64,000 nt of DNA from Favolaschia claudopus (taxonomy: Eukaryota; Basidiomycota; Agaricomycetes; Agaricales; Mycenaceae), in NCBI GenBank assembly GCA_037176885.1, contig JAWWNJ010000034.1, positions 434,001 through 498,000 on the forward strand, in the 5' to 3' direction. How positions within the stretch are numbered: the first letter of the stretch is position 1; each line of letters opens with the position of its first letter. The notes under the pieces are model-generated. The model searched no databases, had not been told where the DNA came from, and saw only the letters and a list, made by a program, of their open reading frames with translations. Of this stretch, positions 58,418-64,000 are shown one piece after another. The translations under genes were made by a program, and so were the position numbers.

Positions 58418-59369
58418 AGAGCACGTTCAGTTTTTAATCAACTCAGCACAAAAGCCCAATTCGACAAAAGTTGGATGCATTCCTGTTAATCTCTACGACA
58501 TACTTACATCGAAGTCGCCCTTGAGCTCACGCCCCAAAGAAATCAGCTACATACTTCGTATCAACAAACTCCTTCATATGAACAATTCCCACCCCGGAAA
58601 AACGAAGTGTTATCATATATTCGTTATTGTATCTCTTTCCCGATTTCGACGTCCCGTCTGACTTGACCTGTAAATTAACCAAAAATTAACATTAATACAG
58701 CTTATTTCAGTCTTCCGCGAGGATAGCGGCATGTCAAAGCGCACGTGGAATACCACCGCATTTTGACCTTGAATTATATCCAATGGCGGTAGAAACTGAG
58801 CGAGGTCAAGTTCCAATCAGATACTAATCCTCAGAAATTTACATGAAATAAAGATAGAACGAACCTGCATCCCGTCAATAACCTTCTCCCAAGCGTTCTT
58901 AAATAGCTGCACAGTCTCGTCCTTGCTCCGTTTGAATTTCCCTTCAGGTGGATTCAACGACGAAGGGAAATATTCGTGAGTGAAGTCCGCCGTCAAGAGG
59001 TCTGCCATCCCGTGGAAATTGTAAGCGTTCAAGCACGAGAAAAATGCTTGGGCATTCTCGAGTTGTTTTGCTTGGAGGGATTCAGCGGTCATGCTGACTG
59101 TCTGTGTGAGTAGAGAAGGGTGCACGTTTTATGCTCTGCCGGCGTTGATTCAATAGTCCACAAGTGTTTGCTGAGTAAATGGACGGGAGTAAGGAGATTG
59201 CGTGTCGAAGCGGCACTGATTAGGATGGGGATCCGAATTCTACAAATTGACCTTTCCAAGATCGAGGCCAACAGCCCACGATACATAGCTTTATTTTGAA
59301 TCCAGACCTGGGAAGATCATTATCCTTGCGAGAGTAACCAAACGACCAACATCGAATACCGTCCACCAC
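58418..59369. repeat. Direct segmental duplication, copy 2
   Basis: Matches 53023-53954 (see that entry). Breakpoints are sharp: unrelated sequence on both sides (TTGGACCACACTACTTCTGA on the left). Confidence 0.85.
58527..59092 (-). CDS. SnoaL/NTF2-like small protein, copy 2
   Basis: Almost identical to the gene at 53126-53669. ATG at 59092 (MTAESLQAKQLENAQAFFSC), then FHGMADLLTADFTHEYFPSS and VQLFKNAWEKVIDGMQ. The middle exon is FLPPLDIIQGQNAVVFHVR. The next intron has its acceptor before VKSDGTSKSGKRYNNEYMIT, and the end is EFVDTKYVADFFGA with TGA at 58527-58529. Differences from copy 1 are mainly conservative (Asn to Lys, Ala to Thr), which suggests both copies remain under constraint. 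Confidence 0.8.
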
Positions 59370-59410
59370 TCCTCAGATATTTCAATAAATGCACGCCCCA
59401 ACCCTCGACT

Positions 59411-60926
59411 TCAATCCGCACCCTCATCTGCATGCCGACCGACACTCCTGTCATCAACCTCCGGAACGTTCCAAACAAACCACCTCGCACGCTCCCCTTC
59501 CCTCTTCCACTCTCGCCCTTTCACAAATTGCACACGACGCAACGCCGGGGTATATCTTTTCCATACCGCCAGATATTCCACACAGCTCTCTTCCTCAGGA
59601 ATGACTGCCGGAACCCGCTGTTTCGAATCCTCAGTATATTCTTCGCCAGCAAGGGAGCGTCGAAAGTGCTTGGCAGGCGGTGAGGGCGGCGGGGCGGGCT
59701 CGGCATAGACGTGAAGCGTGTGCAGCTTAGCGAGGAGCGGGAGGTACTGTATACCGAGGTTAAAGAGGAAGTCCTGAAAGAGTTTGTCGGTCAATATCAA
59801 GACGAATGGAAGCCAAAGCAGCTCACATCCGATGGCTCAGAAAAATGGAAGAACAGCCTGATGTGCTGACAAGACGGAAGACGATGCAGAATCGCGAGCA
59901 GCACCTCGTCATCCCAGTCTTCTACCCCAAACTCGATCTCCTCGAGCGGCAATGCACTGCACGCCTCGATAAATACCAGCGCCTCCTGTGTTTTCTTGAT
60001 GAACCCATTGATTATCCGAATAGACGAGAGATTGGTAGCAGATGGGAGGAGACAGATGGCGATATACAGCGAACCTGTGAACGAGCGAAGCAAGGGTACA
60101 GAAAGCTCAATCTGGTCTAGATGCTCGCCGGGTGCGTGAGGGTCGGGAAGCGTCTTCCCAACATTGACATGTAAGACGCGGAGGGTGCCGCCGAGGCGGG
60201 GGAGGTAGTACTTGACTAGCATCGCAATAACATGATCGTTGGAGGAGCAAGCAATGGAAAGCGAAGTGAGGCCCGGGAGCTGAGCCGCAGACACCGGGTG
60301 AAGATCTGTGTGCGTGAGCGCGACGACGTGGGGTAACGCGGCGAAGAGATATTCGTATAATGTGTGTGTGTGGAAGGAGGAGAACAAGGGCGTGACGTGG
60401 TTCATGGTGAGATGAGTGACTGGGGAGCTGGTAGGACCGGGTATGTTGGTGGGAGGACGGGCGAGGTGACAGGCGGTTAAGCTCAGATGGGTGAGACGAG
60501 GTAGACGGGGGAGAAGATTGTAAAACGAGTCCGTGAGGTAGCCGTAGATGATTGATAGAGTGTCCAAGTTTACGAAAATGGCCATTCGATTGACGATTTC
60601 TGTGATACGGTCCATTTCTATCGTATGAATAGGTGGTTAGCGTCGATCCTCTGCTCAGAAAGAGAATTGGACGTACGGCTGTAAGAATCTTTCGGCAAAT
60701 TGAGCACGAGCTCCCTGGTCACGCTCCTCAACGCAACTTGCGTTTCAAGAAAGTCCATATGCGTCTCTGCCTTTTGCACAGAGGTCCACACCACTCTTTG
60801 GAGTAGCTCTGGGAGCGCGAGATCATGAAACCGGTGGCATGTAAGGATTACCGATTTGAGCGAGCGTCCCTCGCGTACGAAGGAGAATATGTGGATCCAG
60901 ATCTCGTTTGGGGCGACAAAGCTCAT
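59411..60926 (-). CDS. F-box/LRR-like protein (distinct subfamily)
   Basis: ATG at 60926 opens an F-box (FVAPNEIWIHIFSFVREGRS, LKSVILTCHRFHDLALPELL). An intron (about 60614-60676) joins LNLPKDSYS to MDRITEIVNRMAIFVNLDTL. The LRR-like part follows (LLPRLPRLTHLSLTACHLAR, LPGLTSLSIACSSND, VPLLRSFTGSLYIAICLLP). A second intron (about 59776-59828) links to DFLFNLGIQYLPLLAKLHTL and a C-terminal tail ending HADEGAD, TGA at 59411-59413. Probably an SCF substrate adaptor. It is not close in sequence to the 10-19 kb F-box family. No defect is seen. Confidence 0.8.
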
Positions 60927-61202
60927 GGTGAGCTGGGACAGGCTGGAAGAAGGAGAAAAAGCTTGAGCCAAGCCCCAGGCTCGATCATGATCGTGTTGCG
61001 AACTGATCCGAATCGGGTGAGAGTCGCGTGGCACGTGACGACCAAGCGAACGCAAAGAACGCGTTAAATCAGGTTAAATCAGAATAACTGTAAAAAGGAG
61101 ATGGTAGCAAGTGCATTCATCATTCAGAAAGTACATTCGATTATGGTCACTAACTGCATTGCGATTGTTCACCGTGAATTTGTTTGTACTGCACATGCTG
61201 GA

Positions 61203-62700
61203 CTAAGCCGACACAACTCCAGCAACCGGATATGTCGTATACCCTTCCACTGTATTCACATAATACTTGCTTCTATCGCCCTTTGTCAATGAAATATCGT
61301 TTAGAAGCCGCACCGGAAGGTCAGGCTGGTGAAACGTAGCCACATAAGTGAACGTCAAACCAATGGCATCTCCTTGAACCAAGGGGAAGCAAAAAATAGA
61401 ACGTACATTAGCCAAAAACCCTCTCGCAAACGCCACCAGCTCCCCTCTTTCACCATGTTCTAAAGCCGACGCGCGTGTATGCCCGCCCGCAGAAATGAGT
61501 GGCTTCCCCTTCCATATCTCGCGAATAAAATCGTTCGAATGATGCGCATTCTGAGAGCTAAGTGCCGCCTGATCGGTCCCGGAGATGCGTGGCTCGATGA
61601 CGTGCAGATACGCGAGATTCGGAAACTCATCGCGGAGGGTGCGGACGAGGTAGGTGAACGTCGGTATGGGGTCGTCCATTAGCATGCCTGCATTTGGTGC
61701 GCTAAGATCAAGCACAAAAGAAATGAGAACGAGACGGAACACACCTTGGAAAGTACTCCAAGGACTAATTCTCACTCCGACTTTATTCTCACCAATCGCC
61801 CTCGCGGTCTCTCTGACGATCTCTAAAATCAGACGAGCCCGATTCTCGATACTCCCGCCGTATTCGTCGGTTCGATCGTTGGACACGTCTTGGAGGAACG
61901 AGTCGACCAGGTATCCATTGGCACTTTCACATTCATTCAGTCGATGAGTCTCGTTGCCAGATGTTTGCAAGGACTTGCAACTCACCAATGCGCCTCAACC
62001 CCATCAAACCCCGCGCTCATCGCATTCTTCGCGGACTCCACAAAAAGCTGCACATACTCCTTCACCTCCGCCGTCGTCAGCTCCCTCGGAACGATACTCG
62101 ATCCCGGGAGGGGAATCGCCGACGCGGAAACCAAGTCAAATTTACCGATATCGGGGTGGTCGAGGATTTCCGGCGTCGCAGCGCGTCCCATGCCGAATAT
62201 TTGGCAGAATATAAACGAATTTTGAGAGTGAACGGCTTGGGTAACCTAAACGATTTCCTCCTCAGTTTATTGTCAAGAAAGAAAGAATGCATAGGATTTT
62301 GAACGAACCTCTTTCCAAGCAGCGGCCTGCTCCGCAGACCACATCCCCGGCCAAGCACCGTGAGCGACGCCTGTAAACCTACCAGCGTTTTCAGGGGTGA
62401 AGGGGATGTACACTCCTCCTCCCTTCTTCGCAAACACGGTGCCTGATATTCAAATATCTCAGCGAAAAGAAGCCTGGAAGTCGAATGCAAGTTGAAAATC
62501 TCACCCTCGCTAATTAACAACGTCCCCGGTGTGCTCGCCCTTTGCGTATAATACTCCTTCACAATGGGGAGTATCACACCCGTTTCGCCATCAACGCGAA
62601 AGCGGGTCATCGGCGCATGTACGACGCGATGCTGGAGTTGAATGTCCGAATTGAGTTGGATTGGAGTGAATAACTTCGGGATCGCGGGCGTTGCGGACAT
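61203..62700 (-). CDS. Old Yellow Enzyme family NADH:flavin oxidoreductase
   Basis: FMN-dependent ene-reductase (12-oxophytodienoate reductase-like), reducing activated C=C bonds with NAD(P)H. ATG at 62700 (MSATPAIPKLFTPIQLNSDI), then HRVVHAPMTRFRVDGETG and ASTPGTLLISEGE. Exons give VYIPFTPENAGRFTGVAHGA, the substrate/FMN region VEAHW-ANGYLVDSFLQDVS, NDRTDEYGGSIENRARL, VGVRISPWSTFQG and KPLISAGGHTRASALEHGER, then VAFARGFLAN and PDLPVRLLND. The ending is TTYPVAGVVSA with TAG at 61203-61205. At least five introns. HxxN in AHWAN is the expected pair that binds the substrate carbonyl. Complete and apparently intact. A detoxification or secondary-metabolism role is possible but not shown. Confidence 0.92.
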
Positions 62701-63391
62701 TTTCAAAGCTTGAGGAAAGTCGACGGTTTCGTGCCCAATTCAAGTTTTCAGATTTCAGTGCCGCTTTTGCGACGACACTTGAATTTTATGGATCGGTTGA
62801 ATTTGGTAGACGATCTCCGTTTCTATCGGGTGAGGTGAGTCAGTCTTATCAAGCGCGTACCTAAGCATCGATAATGGATTGGAAAGCATTGGCAATAGAT
62901 AAGTAACGCACCTCGGACATTGCCAAGATGCATATTTTTCAGCTGCCAGCAGAAGCTAGGCTCTTCAGGGAGACGCGAATGAGTGGGATGAATCATGAGA
63001 TGGTGGTTGGAGACGAGTGGTCTTGGTCACAGAATGTCACAGCGCGTTCGGTGATTGCCGATCATGATTAGATGATCAGGGTTGAACAAGAGTTGAACAG
63101 TCGTTGAACAGTTAATTCAAAGTTAGATTCGAAAAGAATACCAAAGAGCTTTACAACAGTTACGTCCCAATGTATTGGCGGCCTCGAACTACTCATCAGC
63201 CAAGAGGGAAGCAAATAAAAACAGAGTTGAACTTACTCACGTGATTGGTTGAAATGCCAGCCCCGACCCATTGGCACAATGGTCTCAAAACAATTAATAT
63301 TTTGTTGACGAGGTCGGGAGTATTAAAAGGAGGCGTTTACAATACAGCGGGTTTCATCGCACAGCAAAAGCTGCCATGTTCAATATTAATA
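62701..63391. other. Intergenic stretch
   Basis: 5' flank of the OYE gene and 3' flank of the LRR-like gene. Nothing else is recognised. Confidence 0.5.
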
Positions 63392-64000
63392 TCAATGATT
63401 TCGACGAAAAATTGCGATTGAGAGCAAAAATTGAATTTCATGAAGCGAATGATGATTGATAATTACAAGGCATCGACGGTCTCCTACAAAAAACATGTTA
63501 GGTGTGAATCTACTGTACCAGAAGCAAGGCAGTTGTACCTGCCACCATTCGAAAAGAGTGTGGGAGCGGTAAACATGTCTCAACTGATCGCATAAGAAAG
63601 CGTAGTCAAAAGCCGTCATAGACCACTCACTAGATTTTTTCTAGATAACGCTGGAAAAAGGTGGGATATATCAAAATTCGATGGCCAGAAGGTCCACTGC
63701 TCGATTTCCACGATGCGGAGCCCGGATAGGGGGAGCGAAGCAAGCACAGAGTCGAGTTCCCTGCACTTTCCCTTGTCAACTGACGAGTACTGATATCCAA
63801 ATGAGACCACAATGGTGTCGATGTGCTGAGAACTTGTAATAGTCTGGAGTGTAGGGAAAATTACTAAAGGCGGTAGATTGTCGAAGTACATGCGCAAAAC
63901 CCGCAGATTGCGGAATCTAGCCAGATTGAGGCAATCCGAGGCGTGCTGAGGGATCCTCGATGAGTCTTCGAACAGATAGGACTCAGTGAAATCGTACATC
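63392..64000 (-). CDS. LRR/F-box-like protein, C-terminal part (5' end beyond window)
   Basis: Enters from the right edge. The reading frame (RFRNLRVLRMYFDNLPPLVI, FPTLQTITSSQHIDTIVVSF, LDSVLASLPLSGLRIVEIEQ) has leucine-rich repeats of the type found in agaricomycete F-box proteins. An intron (donor GTGAGT near 63630) leads to LRHVYRSHTLFEWWQ. The 3' end is uncertain: it could stop at another intron at about 63535 or continue to 63392. The F-box itself would lie beyond 64000, so it is not seen. Confidence 0.55.

Noticed and set aside
1..62700. A secondary-metabolism cluster from acyl-CoA oxidase, P450 and Old Yellow Enzyme
   Set aside because: The three genes are more than 18 kb apart, separated by housekeeping and unrelated genes, and no backbone synthase is present.
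1..64000. CRISPR array or prokaryotic operon features
   Set aside because: Genes are intron-rich and eukaryotic; no array of regularly spaced repeats was seen.

Overview
This window looks like chromosomal DNA of a basidiomycete fungus, most likely an agaricomycete. Genes are cut by many short (about 50-70 nt) GT-AG introns. The recognisable families are typical of mushrooms: KRE9/KNH-like secreted proteins, a DUF6593-like protein, cysteine-rich single-pass membrane proteins, F-box/LRR proteins, a multi-intron P450, and a tyrosine-recombinase (YR) retrotransposon. All assignments were made by reading translations; no database search was run.

Left third (1-23.8 kb). A peroxisomal acyl-CoA oxidase runs off the left edge, followed by the PP2A regulatory B subunit (CDC55 type), an unrecognised gene, a MITE-like foldback element (7369-7531), a cysteine-rich membrane protein, and an F-box family cluster. 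The cluster holds two F-box/LRR genes on opposite strands inside 1.7-kb inverted duplicate segments (10.2-12.0 and 17.6-19.3 kb). Between them lie a related F-box pseudogene with two frameshifts and a 623-bp TIR element (8-bp target duplication), a multi-pass membrane protein and a hypothetical gene. A small secreted KRE9-like gene and a cytochrome P450 follow.

Middle (23.8-36 kb). This part is gene-poor: a DUF6593-like gene, unresolved open stretches, and a secreted apple/PAN-like protein at 34-35.9 kb.

Transposon-damaged pair (36.2-52.8 kb). A GH35 beta-galactosidase gene (minus strand) spans 10.2 kb because one intron carries an apparently intact Ngaro/DIRS-like YR retroelement (Gag with SAP and zinc-finger motifs, RT-RNase H, tyrosine recombinase) in the same orientation. 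A second, 497-bp element with a perfect 9-bp target duplication sits in a GH35 coding exon. The divergent neighbour encodes a Zn(II)2Cys6 transcription factor and is interrupted by a 2118-bp TIR element with a 6-bp target duplication; it also appears to have lost a splice donor. A sugar-hydrolase gene and a possible regulator have therefore both been hit by mobile DNA.

Right end (53-64 kb). Two near-identical SnoaL/NTF2-like genes lie in a direct segmental duplication, separated by a short basic-protein gene, 2.6 kb of diverged tandem repeats, and an intron-containing tRNA-Asp(GTC). An F-box/LRR gene, an Old Yellow Enzyme oxidoreductase, and the 3' part of another LRR-like gene cut by the right edge complete the window.
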